64,000 bases of DNA. Source: Natronosalvus halobius (GTDB lineage: Archaea; Halobacteriota; Halobacteria; Halobacteriales; Natrialbaceae). A program made the translations under genes and the position numbers. The stretch is taken from positions 372,001 through 436,000 of the forward strand of contig NZ_CP099997.1 of NCBI RefSeq assembly GCF_024138145.1, in the 5' to 3' direction. Positions 52,752-61,870 of the stretch are shown in pieces. Under the pieces are notes generated by a model. It did no database searches and had not been told where the DNA came from. It saw only the letters and a program-made list of their open reading frames with translations. Positions within the stretch are counted from its first letter, which is position 1. The number at the start of each line of letters is the position of its first letter.

Positions 52752-53759
52752 ATGGCGGATCGGACGATCGGCTACGCCGACGAGATGGAGTACACGACCC
52801 TGGGCGAGACGGGACTCGAGGTCTCTCGTCTCTGTCTGGGCTGCATGAACTTCGGGAGCGCCGAGCCCTGGATGATCGACGACGAGGAGCAATCGATCGA
52901 GATCGTCGAGCGCGCACTGGATCTCGGGATCAATTTCCTGGACACGGCCAACGTCTACTCCCGCGGGGAGAGCGAAGAGATCGTCGGCCGGGCGGTCGAG
53001 CCCTACGACCGGGACGAACTCGCAATCGCGACGAAGGTGTTCGGGCGCATGGGCGACGGGCCGAATCGGCAGGGCCTCTCGAGGAAGCACATCTTCGACC
53101 AGTGTCGAGCGAGTCTCGAGCGCCTCGGGACCGACTACGTCGACCTCTACCAGATCCACCGGTGGGACGAGGAGACGCCGATCCAGGAGACCTTGCGCGC
53201 GCTCGACGCCCTGATCGACGAAGGAGTCGTTCGCTACGTCGGCGCGAGCACGATGACCGCCTACCAGTTCACGAAGGCGCTGTACACCGCCGACGTCGAG
53301 CACATCGAGCGGTTCGTCTGCATGCAACCGGAGTACAACGCCGTGGATCGCCACGAGGAGGCGAATCTCCTTCCCGTGTGCGCAGGCGAGGGAGTCGGCG
53401 TCATCCCCTGGTCGCCCCTGGCCGGCGGCTTTCTGACCGGAAAGTACGTCCAGGACGACGATCCCGACGAGGGGCGGGCCGCAACCGACGAGTACACGAG
53501 ACGGCGCTTCACCGACGAGAACTGGGCCGTTCTCGAGGTCATCGAAGAGCTCGCCGAGGAACGGGGCGCGACCCCTGCACAAGTGTCGCTGGCCTGGCTC
53601 CTCCACAAGGACGTCGTCGACGCGCCGATCGTCGGCCCGCGGTCGATCGATCACCTGGAGGAGAACGTGGAAGCCGTCGGGTTCCAGTTGACGGAGGGTG
53701 ACCTCGAGCGCATCGAAGAGCCAATCGATCCGCGGTGGCCTGCGCCGGGGAAGAACTGA
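52752..53759 (+). CDS. Aldo/keto reductase
   Basis: The protein has 335 residues in a TIM barrel of the AKR superfamily. Catalytic residues are visible: Asp and Tyr in FLDTANVYSRGES (about 58-70), Lys in IATKVFGR (about 94-101), and His in LYQIHRWDEETP (about 133-144). Nucleotide-binding segments are PWSPLAGGFLTGKY and IVGPRSIDHLEENV. It reduces carbonyls with NADPH; the subtype (xylose reductase, YhdN-like) is not certain. The ATG at 52752 is preferred because TATA-like CTTTTATCG (about 52721-52729) lies 23-31 bases upstream; a second ATG at 52785 is possible. Confidence 0.92.
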   Translation: MADRTIGYADEMEYTTLGETGLEVSRLCLGCMNFGSAEPWMIDDEEQSIEIVERALDLGINFLDTANVYSRGESEEIVGRAVEPYDRDELAIATKVFGRMGDGPNRQGLSRKHIFDQCRASLERLGTDYVDLYQIHRWDEETPIQETLRALDALIDEGVVRYVGASTMTAYQFTKALYTADVEHIERFVCMQPEYNAVDRHEEANLLPVCAGEGVGVIPWSPLAGGFLTGKYVQDDDPDEGRAATDEYTRRRFTDENWAVLEVIEELAEERGATPAQVSLAWLLHKDVVDAPIVGPRSIDHLEENVEAVGFQLTEGDLERIEEPIDPRWPAPGKN

Positions 53760-53949
53760 CGAGGCGACCAGACGAGGCGAAGACGACACCGTCGACGAGT
53801 TCAGTCAAGTGCATTGCTCGCGCTGGTATTCGGGGTCGGAGGGGCAGCGCTGATCGTGAAATCGATTCGCCGAAACCACTTTTCTCGATACCGTCCGTTC
53901 TGATGGGCGAGGGAGTTCGCCGGCTATTCAATTTCGGACGGCGTAACGG

Positions 53950-54546
53950 CTACTCTTCCTCGAGCGACTCGTCGTTCACGCCGACGGCTCTCGAGACGTC
54001 CACTGTCCCTGGCTCATCCTGGCCACCGACGACCAACTCACCGTCTTCGTTCTCGACGTAGACGTCGTCGGCGAACCCGCCCTCGGCGTGGGGATGCTCC
54101 GGGTTCTGGAGTCGTTCGGGCGTCGACGGCGCCTCCGGAAGCCCACCGTCGGGCCTGAACTCCCCCAGGGGTCGATCGATCGTGATCCCCCAGGTCGCGA
54201 AGAAGTCGTGGTACCGGTCGTAGTGGTCCTCGAGTTCGTCGGCGGGGAACTCCATCATTTCGGTCCAACCGTGGTTGTAGAAGTCGAAATTCGCCTGGAT
54301 GTGCGTGATCTCGCGGGCCTCGGCCTCGGAGTACCCGGCGCGCAGGGCCTCGAGGTAGCTGTCCATCGTCGCCTCGAAGAGGCCGTCCAGGTGGGCCTTG
54401 CGCTCGTCGGCGCGGGCCGGATCGGCTTTCCCCAGGAAAATTTTCGTGTGGAGGCGAACGAGACCCGAAATGGCCACCGAGCGAACGACTGGGGTCTCGA
54501 GGGCCTTCCGGGAGGCGAAGTGACGAGCGTTCTGTCGAAGCTTCAT
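53950..54546 (-). CDS. Haloarchaeal conserved protein (DUF6149-like)
   Basis: The protein has 198 residues. It opens KLRQNARHFASRKALETP and contains FDFYNHGWTEMMEFPADEL (about 87-105), then HYDRYHDFFATWGITID, a pattern of a haloarchaeal family that I believe is DUF6149. The C-terminal 60 residues are acidic and probably flexible. No catalytic motif or membrane helix is seen. Function is unknown. It is divergent from the FAD oxidoreductase gene, 201 bases away, and is convergent with the aldo/keto reductase gene. Confidence 0.75.
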   Translation of the reverse strand: MKLRQNARHFASRKALETPVVRSVAISGLVRLHTKIFLGKADPARADERKAHLDGLFEATMDSYLEALRAGYSEAEAREITHIQANFDFYNHGWTEMMEFPADELEDHYDRYHDFFATWGITIDRPLGEFRPDGGLPEAPSTPERLQNPEHPHAEGGFADDVYVENEDGELVVGGQDEPGTVDVSRAVGVNDESLEEE

Positions 54547-54747
54547 GCCCGTGGGTTAGGCCGCGACCCTAATGAGCGATGTGGAGGAAGATCCGCGTAA
54601 ACTTGCACTACAAAATCGATAGTGCCGTCGTACGGCCCGAGTATCCGGCCCAATTCGCGTGCATTGTGGAGGCAAAGTGCGACGATTCGAGATCGAAGGT
54701 AGTCCAGATAGCAACCGACTTTAACCCCCGTTACGAAATTTCCCGAC

Positions 54748-55986
54748 ATGACCGAGTACGTTATCATCGGGGATGGGATCTCCGGCAGTTCGGCCGCGGA
54801 GACACTCCGGGAGGAGGACCCGGAGTCGTCGATCACCGTCATCACCGATGAGGGCGAACCGCTGTACAATCGCATCCTGATCAAAGAACACGCCAAAGGC
54901 AAACTGCCCGAGGCCCCGATCTCGATCCACGACGAGGACTGGTACGACGAGCGTAACATCGACCTCTCGCTCAACACGCACGTGACGACGATCGACACCG
55001 ACGAGAAGGTCGTCCGCACCCACGAGAAAGACGACGTCCCCTACGACAAACTGCTGATCGCGACGGGCGGAACGCCCACGCAGTTGCCGGTCGAAAACAG
55101 CGACGCCGAGGGCGTCCACCACTTCTGGACGTTCCAGGACGCCCGGAAAATCCGCGAGAGCGCCGAAGCCGCCGACGACGCGGTCATCGTCGGCGCCGGA
55201 TTGTTGGGCATCGACTTCGCGGCGGTCTGTGGCTCCCAGGGAGTCGACGGCAAGTTCCTGATGCGCGGGGACCGCTGGTGGCGCTACGCGCTCTCGGCCG
55301 ACGGCGCCGAGATCATGCACGACGGGATGCGAAGCGTGGGCGTCGAGCCGATCTTCGACAGCGGCGTCAGCGAGTTCGAGGTCGACGACGACGGCCGCGT
55401 CGAGGCCGCCATCGGCGGCGACGGCAACCGCTACCCGTGTGACTTCGCCGGCGTCGCGATCGGTCTGACGTTCAACACCGAATTCCTCCACGACACCGAC
55501 ATCGAGCAGGACAACGGCATCGTCGTCGACGAGTACATGCAGACGAACCTCGAGGACGTCTACGCGGCGGGCGACCTGACGCAGTTCTACGACGTTCTCC
55601 TGGGAGAACAGGCCCAGAACGGCTCCTGGGGCTCGGCCAAAGAGCAGGGGCGAGTCGCGGGCATCAACATGGCTGCCGACAACGAGGCCGAGCCCTTCGA
55701 ATGGGTTTCCTCGTATTCGATCACTCACTTCGACTTCCCGTTCCTCTCGTTTGGCCACCCCACCCTGGGCGACGAACACGCAGAACGTCGCTACTCCGAC
55801 ACCGAGTGGCGCCGCATCGCGTTCAAGGACGGCAAGGTCGTCGGTGGCGTCCTCATCGGCGACCTCTCCGCCCAGAGCAAGCTCAAACAACTCATGCGCC
55901 AACAGCGTATCGTCGCCGACCAGGCCGAGGTCCTCCTGGAGAAGCGGGTCGACCTGGACGAACTCGCGCCGAGCCAGGATCAATAA
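54748..55986 (+). CDS. FAD-dependent pyridine-nucleotide oxidoreductase
   Basis: The protein has 412 residues. The FAD-binding GDGISGSSAAETL (about 8-20) and NAD(P)-binding VGAGLLGIDFAAVC (about 149-162) motifs and VYAAGDLTQF (FAD motif, about 271-280) are present. The layout resembles rubredoxin reductases and the NirB N-terminal half, without the BFD or siroheme parts. It would move electrons from NAD(P)H to a small carrier or substrate in the cytoplasm. A TATA-like ACTTTAAC (54718-54725) lies 23-30 bases before the start. The electron acceptor is unknown. Confidence 0.9.
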   Translation: MTEYVIIGDGISGSSAAETLREEDPESSITVITDEGEPLYNRILIKEHAKGKLPEAPISIHDEDWYDERNIDLSLNTHVTTIDTDEKVVRTHEKDDVPYDKLLIATGGTPTQLPVENSDAEGVHHFWTFQDARKIRESAEAADDAVIVGAGLLGIDFAAVCGSQGVDGKFLMRGDRWWRYALSADGAEIMHDGMRSVGVEPIFDSGVSEFEVDDDGRVEAAIGGDGNRYPCDFAGVAIGLTFNTEFLHDTDIEQDNGIVVDEYMQTNLEDVYAAGDLTQFYDVLLGEQAQNGSWGSAKEQGRVAGINMAADNEAEPFEWVSSYSITHFDFPFLSFGHPTLGDEHAERRYSDTEWRRIAFKDGKVVGGVLIGDLSAQSKLKQLMRQQRIVADQAEVLLEKRVDLDELAPSQDQ

Positions 55987-56174
55987 TCGGCCGGTCATCG
56001 TCGGAGAACTCCTGTCGCGCTCATTCATCGAGACACAGTTGGTCTTGTCGAAACCCGCATACGATAACAGATTTCAGCCGTTGTGCTGAACTCACAACGC
56101 GAATGTCACACGAGGCCTGGCTCGATTTTCGAAGGTGGTGATCGGTCACTACAGGGAGAGCAAATACGACTTCA

Positions 56175-56750
56175 CTAGTCGTCTTTCGCGTACTTCTCGT
56201 GATTCTCGTACGTCAAATCTCGATTGTCTCCTGCGCCTGACTCATCGCAACCGGTGTGAAGAATACGTGGCTCATCGTCGATTATTTCTACCCCGAGAGC
56301 GGTCTCGCCACCCACTTCAGGCCCCTCCTCGTGTGCGCACGTAAGAACCGTCCAGTCAAACGTATCAACCTTCTTCTCGAATTTGGCTGTAATTGCATAT
56401 TCGTTCCCTACCTTGGCGATATCTGGAATCTCGATCCCCGTCTCTGGGGGGACGGCATACACGTTTTCGATGAGAACGTTTCGATCAGATTTTCGTTCGA
56501 CGATTACTTCTACGACGATTTCTGTCTCTATGGTGTTCTCTATAAATATCGAGTCGTGCCTCGTTTCGTCGTAGGTGTACGAGTTGTCGTCAGTTGGCTG
56601 GCCACCCGAATCGTCATTTTGCTCGTTGGTATCTCCAGGAGTGTTATCATTGCCATCAGACGCTCTGGAAGTAGAAACTTCATCAAGACAGCCAGCGATG
56701 GGCAGTGAGAAGGCGATTCCAGTGCCCGCAACGAACGTGCGCCGTTTCAT
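56175..56750 (-). CDS. Tat-exported lipoprotein of unknown function
   Basis: The protein has 191 residues from the ATG at 56750. KRRTFVAGTGIAFSLPIAGC is a Tat signal with a lipobox whose Cys20 would be lipidated. A low-complexity Asp/Asn/Ser linker (about 25-60) follows, then a beta-rich domain with HDSIFIENTIETEIVVEVIV. One C-x-H pair is in LTCAHEEG. The codons are AT-richer than elsewhere in the window, and the neighbourhood (56130-57120) is also AT-richer, which suggests a recent accessory gene. No homologue family is recognised. An alternative ATG at 56756 adds two residues. Confidence 0.75.
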   Translation of the reverse strand: MKRRTFVAGTGIAFSLPIAGCLDEVSTSRASDGNDNTPGDTNEQNDDSGGQPTDDNSYTYDETRHDSIFIENTIETEIVVEVIVERKSDRNVLIENVYAVPPETGIEIPDIAKVGNEYAITAKFEKKVDTFDWTVLTCAHEEGPEVGGETALGVEIIDDEPRILHTGCDESGAGDNRDLTYENHEKYAKDD

Positions 56751-57144
56751 AATCAATTCAACATGATGTGTGAATAAATGCGTTCTGCAAGGTCAAACGC
56801 ATTTTATCCCTTCTCCAAGTACACAATAGCCACCCGTGTGCAAGAATTGGCATCTCCCTGAGATAGCGAAATAAATTAGCCGTGCTGCACACGTTTCCTG
56901 TACTCGACAGGAACTTCACATCAATTTTCGACAACTTCAATAGAGCTACACAGAGCTCGGTAGGGTGTCGTGACCGCATGAACTCGATTACCCGGCACAG
57001 CGCCACCTATTCACCACGTTTGACGCGCTGTGAGGATGAGTCATCGGAGCTGACACGTCGGTGACTGCGGGTCGCGCTCGAGCAAGCCGAGCTATCGCCC
57101 CATTGCGTGAGAATATTTATAGCCGGACTCCAATACCACCACGT
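56751..57144. other. AT-richer gene-free stretch with dispersed element and TATA box
   Basis: No gene is convincingly supported in these 394 bases. A frame on the minus strand (56758-57006, 82 residues) is Cys- and Arg-rich and has no start signal. An inverted copy of the 26-bp element shared with 33885-33910 lies at 57010-57035. TATA-like ATATTTATA lies at 57113-57121, 24-32 bases before the CBS gene. Confidence 0.6.
57010..57035. repeat. 26-bp dispersed element, inverted copy
   Basis: Identical over 26 bp to 33885-33910, in the opposite orientation, with the core TTCACCACGTTTGAC on this strand. It lies 110-135 bases before the CBS-domain gene. Confidence 0.9.
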
Positions 57145-57543
57145 ATGGACGACATTTTCGTTGCCAGATTGATGAGCTCGGATCTCATAACGGTCGCCCC
57201 CGACACCCTCGTCGAGGACGCCGGCCAGACGATGCTCGAGAACGGCATTAGCTCACTCGTCGTGGTCGACGACGACGGTCGCCTCGAGGGGATCCTGACG
57301 ACGACCGACTTCGTCACTATCGTCGCTGAGAGCTATCCAAAAGCGGAGACGACCGTCGAGCGCTACATGACGACCGATGTCGTGACCGTTTCGCCCCAGC
57401 AGCCGATCACCGAGGTGGCGAACGTAATGCTCGAAAACGGGGTCCACCACCTGCCGGTCGTCGACCAGGACGAGGGCGTCGTCGGCATCGTCACGACGAC
57501 CGACCTGGCGGGGTACCTGACGACGATGCGGGCGTCGGTGTAA
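57145..57543 (+). CDS. CBS-domain pair protein
   Basis: The protein has 132 residues and consists almost only of two CBS domains (about 10-60 and 74-125), with ISSLVVVDDDGRLEGILTTT and VHHLPVVDQDEGVVGIVTTT as the conserved centres. CBS pairs bind adenine nucleotides and often act as stand-alone sensors. The start at 57145 is preferred because TATA-like ATATTTATA (57113-57121) lies 24-32 bases upstream; an ATG at 57061 would add 28 atypical residues. The partner is unknown. Confidence 0.9.
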   Translation: MDDIFVARLMSSDLITVAPDTLVEDAGQTMLENGISSLVVVDDDGRLEGILTTTDFVTIVAESYPKAETTVERYMTTDVVTVSPQQPITEVANVMLENGVHHLPVVDQDEGVVGIVTTTDLAGYLTTMRASV

Positions 57544-57629
57544 AGGTCTCGGAACCGAAACTCGAGTTGCGGTAGACGCTGCGGTATTCTGAGGATCGAG
57601 GTGAAATCCGTCGCATCCGATTCGCGTGA

Positions 57630-58004
57630 TCATTCTCCTGCCGCCGCGGCAAAGACATCGTCACGTAAAAACAGGTAGATCGCGAGGGCGATGAAAGCCG
57701 ACGCTACGATGCCCGTAAGGATCCCGATCGGAAACCGCTCCATTCCTTCGAGTACCCAGAGGATACCGAGATACAGCGCAAACAACGCGCCGACGAGGTA
57801 TAGCACGGGGCGCCAGTACGGCGTCGCGTAGAGGAGCGGCCCACCGAGGAAGAGGAGACCGATGACGACGAACTCCGTGATCAGTTCGTCGGGCGTGAAT
57901 GGAGCGACGAGACCCAGGTACAGGTGGATCCCCGCCAGGAGAAGACCCAGGGCCAGCAACACCCAGTTAAGCGTGTCCGTTTCCGGTCTCACTCCGAATT
58001 GCAT
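57630..58004 (-). CDS. Small membrane protein
   Basis: The protein has 124 residues and four hydrophobic helices (about 12-30, 37-56, 66-86 and 92-113), with a short acidic C-terminus. The helices carry few charged residues, which suits a passive membrane protein. No domain is recognised. It converges on the CBS gene, with 86 bases between the stops. Function is unknown. Confidence 0.7.
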   Translation of the reverse strand: MQFGVRPETDTLNWVLLALGLLLAGIHLYLGLVAPFTPDELITEFVVIGLLFLGGPLLYATPYWRPVLYLVGALFALYLGILWVLEGMERFPIGILTGIVASAFIALAIYLFLRDDVFAAAAGE

Positions 58005-58257
58005 GACGTCCCTAGTACCAGAAATGGGTGGATAAATGTTCTCGCCCGGTCACCCCCGCTTTTTCCGAGAACGTCGTCGAACCCACGTTTCGTCTGGCGT
58101 CCGCGTCGACCGAGCGCACACGTCAATTCCCGGCGCACAGAGTACTCGAGAGACCGCGGCTGTGAACGGCAGTGAGACGTAGAACTCGCTCGCGGCCGTG
58201 GGGTCGTACCCGACTCGAATCCAGCAGTCGCTCGTTCGGTGACGGTCGAACAGAAAG

Positions 58258-58330
58258 AGCCAGTAGAGGGATTTGAACCCTCGACCTAATCCTTACGAAG
58301 GATTCGCTCTGCCAGCTGAGCTATACTGGC
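58258..58330 (-). tRNA. tRNA-Thr (anticodon CGT)
   Basis: Read on the minus strand, 73 bases form a full cloverleaf. The 7-bp acceptor stem GCCAGTA/TACTGGC, the D arm GCTC/GAGC and the anticodon stem AATCC/GGATT are all perfect. The loop is TTCGTAA, giving the anticodon CGT (reads ACG, Thr). The variable loop is 5 bases, and the T arm is GAGGG/CCCTC with TTCAAAT. The discriminator base is U, as in Haloferax tRNA-Thr. CCA is not encoded. No intron is present. Confidence 0.97.
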
Positions 58331-58472
58331 GCAGGTGTCTGCGTCCACTTCTACGTAGGACCGATAGCCGGCATAAGGATTGCGAATCGAGTCTGTCGCT
58401 CGAGTCGTGTTCGATCTCTTTCACCGAGTCCGGTTCGGTCACCTTTCAACGCGGCTGGTTTTGACCATCGCC

Positions 58473-59546
58473 TCACAGCCGCTCGAGGTGCACGTCCAGG
58501 CAGACGTTGAGTTCGTGAGGCGCGTAGGATCGAACGACGCGCCGGGTCTCGACAGTCACCTCGTACTCGGGTTCCGCTGCTGCGCGAATCGCTCGCTCTC
58601 CTGGACCGAAGGGATCGTCCTCGTGCTGGATGTCGTAGTAGTGAATTACGCAGTCGTCACCGGCGATCGTCACCGCAGACTCGAGGAATGCGTCCGCACT
58701 GTGAGGGAGATTCATCACGATCCGATCGGCCCAGCCCTCGTAGTCGGGGGCGACCTCGCGGACGTCGGCGTCGATCGCCGTCACCCGATCCACGACGCCG
58801 TTCAGATCGGCGTTCTCCTGGAGGTACTCGATCGCGATTTCGTTGACGTCGACGCCGACGCACTCGGCGCCGCGTCTTGCGAACGGGATCACGAACGGGC
58901 CGACGCCCGCGAACATGTCGAAGACGCGCTCGCCCTCGGTCGCCTGCTCGACGACCCGGTGGCGTTCGGTGGCGAGACGCGGCGAGAAGTACACCGACGC
59001 GAGGTCGAGTGCGAACTCACAGCCGTACTCCCGGTGGACGACGGTCGTGCCCTCGCCGGCAACCACGTTCCAGTCGCGCACGCGAGTCTCGCCCTTGATC
59101 TTCGAGGCCTTGTTCAGGACCGTCTCGAGGGGCAGGTCGGACGCGAGGATGGCGGCGGCGATCTCCTGGGCCCGCTGTGGGTCGTCTTCCTCCAGGAGCG
59201 CGGTGTCGCCCAGTCGTTCGTAGGAAGGCTCGAAGCCGAGGAGATCCGCGGGCATCGTCTGTGTATCGCGAGCGGGTACGTCCTGGTCGACGAGCGCGTA
59301 GTCCACCTCGAGATCCTCGAGATCCGAGAGCAGGGCGTCTACCGGGCGTCCGCTCTCGCCGTCCGTTTCGCTCTCGCCCTCGTCGTCCGCTTCGCTCGAG
59401 TACCCACCCTGGACCGCGACTGGAACGTAGAGCCAGCCGTCCTCGACGGTGATCTCGAACTCGTCGGCGATCAGGTCCGCGTCGGCAAGCCGACTCCGAA
59501 CGGTCTCGCCGTGTTCGGGGCGAACGCGGACACACGGCACGTTCAT
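58473..59546 (-). CDS. trm5: tRNA (guanine37-N1)-methyltransferase Trm5
   Basis: The protein has 357 residues from the ATG at 59546; an ATG at 59561 is 5 residues earlier. An N-terminal domain begins MNVPCVRVRPEHGE and leads, through the D2-like segment KGETRVRDWNVVAGEG, to a class I methyltransferase domain with VFDMFAGVGPFVIPFA (SAM loop, about 213-228), GVDVNEIAIEYL and IVMNLPHSADAFL. The NLP motif is the Trm5 signature. The enzyme makes m1G at position 37 of tRNAs and the first intermediate of wyosine in tRNA-Phe. Taw1, the next enzyme of that pathway, is also in this window. An Asp/Glu/Ser-rich insertion lies at about 53-68. Confidence 0.93.
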   Translation of the reverse strand: MNVPCVRVRPEHGETVRSRLADADLIADEFEITVEDGWLYVPVAVQGGYSSEADDEGESETDGESGRPVDALLSDLEDLEVDYALVDQDVPARDTQTMPADLLGFEPSYERLGDTALLEEDDPQRAQEIAAAILASDLPLETVLNKASKIKGETRVRDWNVVAGEGTTVVHREYGCEFALDLASVYFSPRLATERHRVVEQATEGERVFDMFAGVGPFVIPFARRGAECVGVDVNEIAIEYLQENADLNGVVDRVTAIDADVREVAPDYEGWADRIVMNLPHSADAFLESAVTIAGDDCVIHYYDIQHEDDPFGPGERAIRAAAEPEYEVTVETRRVVRSYAPHELNVCLDVHLERL

Positions 59547-59613
59547 ATCTCCTGTCGCCACTCCGATGTCCTAACGGTGACGTTTTGTCGCTCGCGTCGG
59601 AACCGGCCCATAC

Positions 59614-60069
59614 ATGGCAGGTCGGACGGAACTCACGACGGTCGAGACGGTCCACGAATCGCGGTCGTGGCTGTTCACGGTTCGCGACCGCTACGGCGAG
59701 GCCGAGGAGGCGATCCTCGTCCCTTGCGAGGACGGCGTCGAGGGGTGGATCAACCGTTGTATGCACGAACCGCAACGACTCGACGTCGGCCGCGGCGTCG
59801 CGATGCGCGACGAGGAGATCATCTGCCCACGACACGGCTCGATGTACGACGCCTGTTCGGGGGCGTGCGATAACGGCGAAGCCGCTGGGACTCGGCTCGT
59901 CGGCGTCGACGTGACCGTCGAGGACGGCCGGGTCTTCCTGACGGATTCGATATACCGCTTCGACCACGAGGGCAACCTCCAGGACGACGGAGACGTGGAC
60001 GAAAACGGGAACGGGAGCGACGAAGACGGCGACGGCGGTCCATCGTCGACCTCACATCTCTCCTTTTGA
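59614..60069 (+). CDS. Rieske [2Fe-2S] protein
   Basis: The protein has 151 residues. The Rieske cluster ligands are C49-M-H51 and C71-P-R-H74, and the surrounding CPRHGSMYDACSG fits small ferredoxin-type Rieske proteins. It lacks a signal peptide or membrane helix, so it is cytoplasmic and could serve as electron carrier of an oxygenase or nitrite reductase-like system. The last 30 residues are a low-complexity Asp/Gly/Asn tail (GDVDENGNGSDEDGDGG). It is divergent from trm5 with 67 bases between starts. Confidence 0.92.
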   Translation: MAGRTELTTVETVHESRSWLFTVRDRYGEAEEAILVPCEDGVEGWINRCMHEPQRLDVGRGVAMRDEEIICPRHGSMYDACSGACDNGEAAGTRLVGVDVTVEDGRVFLTDSIYRFDHEGNLQDDGDVDENGNGSDEDGDGGPSSTSHLSF

Positions 60070-60088
60070 GGGAGTCAGTCGACGGTGT

Positions 60089-60120
60089 TCGAGGCCTATA
60101 AAGGGCGAGAAAGGCCTCGA
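60089..60120. repeat. 9-bp stem hairpin
   Basis: TCGAGGCCT, 14 bases, AGGCCTCGA forms a perfect 9-bp stem just past the Rieske stop (60069). It may end transcription. No long T-run follows, so a plain terminator is not certain. Confidence 0.5.
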
Positions 60121-60198
60121 GCGGAGTCGATATAACCAAATATCGAGAGCGCTCGAGAAGCTTGATCTCGAGAGCACTCGAACTACCTGCCCTCGAGA

Positions 60199-60891
60199 TC
60201 AGTCGAGATACCCGAGTACGTCGCTCCCCTCGAGGTAGACGAAGTCGTGTCGCTCGGCGTAGGCTCGCGCGTCCGCAGGCGCGAGCGCCTCGCCAGTCCG
60301 GTCGTCGAGCATCTCACAGACGACGACGGCGGGCGGCAGGTCGGCCTCGAGGGCCAGCGCGACGCCCAGTTCGGTGTGGCCCTCGCGCTGAGCGAGGAGG
60401 TCGGGGGCCGCCCGAAGCAGGTGGACGTGACCGGGGACGCGAAACTCCTCGGCGAAGTCGGTTTCGTCCGGGTCGGCGGCGGCCTCGCCGAGCGACTGGA
60501 TTGTCAGCGAACGGTCGTTATCGGTGATTCCGGTGTAGGTATCGCGGTGGTTGACCGTCACGGAGAACGACGACCGCTCGTCGTAGCCCAGGTCGTGGCC
60601 GGCCGTGGCCGGGTGGTCGACGGCGTCGTCGTAGAACGGGAGGTCGAACGCGTCGGCGACTGCGTCCTCGAACGCGACGCAGACGAGGCCGCCGGCATCG
60701 TTGCGCAGTCGGGAGACGGCCTCGGGCGTGACGGCGTCGGCGTGGTAGATCAGGTCGGTCTCGCCCTCGCGGTCGGCCGCGTCGTGGACGAGAATCGGCT
60801 CGCCAGCCTGCAGGCGCTCGAGGGCGGCGTCGACGGCTGCGGCAGCTGTCAGCGGTTCCTGGCGGGGGTTGGTAGTGTCAGATCCGTTCAT
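60199..60891 (-). CDS. ribB: 3,4-dihydroxy-2-butanone 4-phosphate synthase
   Basis: The protein has 230 residues, the size of stand-alone RibB. The active-site loops DAADREGETDLIYHA (about 37-51), FSVTVNHRDTYTGI (about 108-121) and REGHTELGVALA (about 168-179) are present. It turns ribulose 5-phosphate into the 4-carbon riboflavin precursor and formate, in the cytoplasm with Mg. The start is 1 base after the stop of the riboflavin kinase gene, so the two form an operon. Confidence 0.95.
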   Translation of the reverse strand: MNGSDTTNPRQEPLTAAAAVDAALERLQAGEPILVHDAADREGETDLIYHADAVTPEAVSRLRNDAGGLVCVAFEDAVADAFDLPFYDDAVDHPATAGHDLGYDERSSFSVTVNHRDTYTGITDNDRSLTIQSLGEAAADPDETDFAEEFRVPGHVHLLRAAPDLLAQREGHTELGVALALEADLPPAVVVCEMLDDRTGEALAPADARAYAERHDFVYLEGSDVLGYLD

Positions 60892-60892
60892 G

Positions 60893-61597
60893 TTAGCGGT
60901 CTCCGACGGTGATCGCCACGTGGTCGTCGTCCTGGAGGTCGAGTTCGTCGCGGAGTTTCGCAGGCGCGATCAACTCGAGTTGGTCCTCGTCGTGGTGGGT
61001 TCGTTCGGGGGCGATCGCGTGGACAGTCTCGTAAACGTCGCCGTCGGCCGTCTCGATAGTGGCGGGGTGACAGACGGCGGGGCCGTAGGTGCGCTCGTCG
61101 TTCTCCCAGCCGTCGATCGGAATCGACTCGAGGGAGGCCATCGCCCGGCGCCGTCGTATGCTCTCGTCCTGGAGGTCGATGTTGAGCGTTCCGGGGAACG
61201 GCTCGTAGCCCAGACGGTCGGAAAATTGGCGGCTATAGCCGGGCAGTGAGATGTAGTGGCGTCCCTCGCCCATGCCGCTGGTGACGACGCCCTCGAGTTC
61301 GACCTCGGGGTCGGCCTCGAAGAGCCGTTTGTACTCCTCGTACTCGGTGCGAAGCGCGCCCTCGCCCGCGTCGGTGACGACGACCCACTGGCCGTCCGCG
61401 ACGGTGTCGCGCTCGAGGTAGCCCGCACTCTCGAGACGCTGGAGACGTCGCGAGGCGGTCTGGTTCGACGCCTCGAGTCGATCCGCGAGGGCCGAACAGG
61501 AAATTTTGTGGTCGCCCTCGAGACCGCCGTCGAGCGCGAGAAGTTTGAGCACGGCGAGTTCGTCGTGCCCGACGGTGGTCGATACGGTCTCGTGCAT
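60893..61597 (-). CDS. rbkR: CTP-dependent riboflavin kinase with N-terminal HTH (RbkR)
   Basis: The protein has 234 residues from the ATG at 61595-61597; an ATG at 61624 would add 9 residues. The N-terminal winged helix (about 10-85, with [20 protein letters not shown]) binds DNA. The C-terminal domain (about 98-234) is the archaeal CTP-dependent riboflavin kinase with [15 protein letters not shown] (about 107-121) and [10 protein letters not shown]. RbkR proteins make FMN and repress riboflavin genes in response to the vitamin. It is followed directly by ribB, which it probably controls. About 270 bases upstream to taw1 hold the likely operator. Confidence 0.93.
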   Translation of the reverse strand: MHETVSTTVGHDELAVLKLLALDGGLEGDHKISCSALADRLEASNQTASRRLQRLESAGYLERDTVADGQWVVVTDAGEGALRTEYEEYKRLFEADPEVELEGVVTSGMGEGRHYISLPGYSRQFSDRLGYEPFPGTLNIDLQDESIRRRRAMASLESIPIDGWENDERTYGPAVCHPATIETADGDVYETVHAIAPERTHHDEDQLELIAPAKLRDELDLQDDDHVAITVGDR

Positions 61598-61870
61598 ACG
61601 CGACGGTTCGCCCCTCCGTGGCATAAGCGTACCGAATGTGGCACGCATTCCAAAACTGTTATGGGATTGTCGGCGGTTTATCGCTTCGACGGCCCGAGAA
61701 TTCTCTCGAGATTGTGTTTCGACTCCATCGGTATGTATCGATCGGTCCGTCCCATTTTCGAGACCGACAGCCGTGGGTACTGCTTCGAGAGGCGGGTCTT
61801 CCTCTACCTGGACTGTCGTCTCGACACTGACGGTCGGAGGTGATCCAATCAAGGCCAAACGGAGGACCAC

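Noticed and set aside
56758-57006. 82-residue frame on the minus strand
   Set aside because: Cys/Arg-rich composition, no start signal and no recognised family; likely chance in AT-richer DNA.
60143-60181. Two TCGAGAGC(G/A)CTCGA near-palindromes as a regulator operator
   Set aside because: TCGAG strings are very common in this genome, and the site lies at the 3-prime side of both flanking genes.
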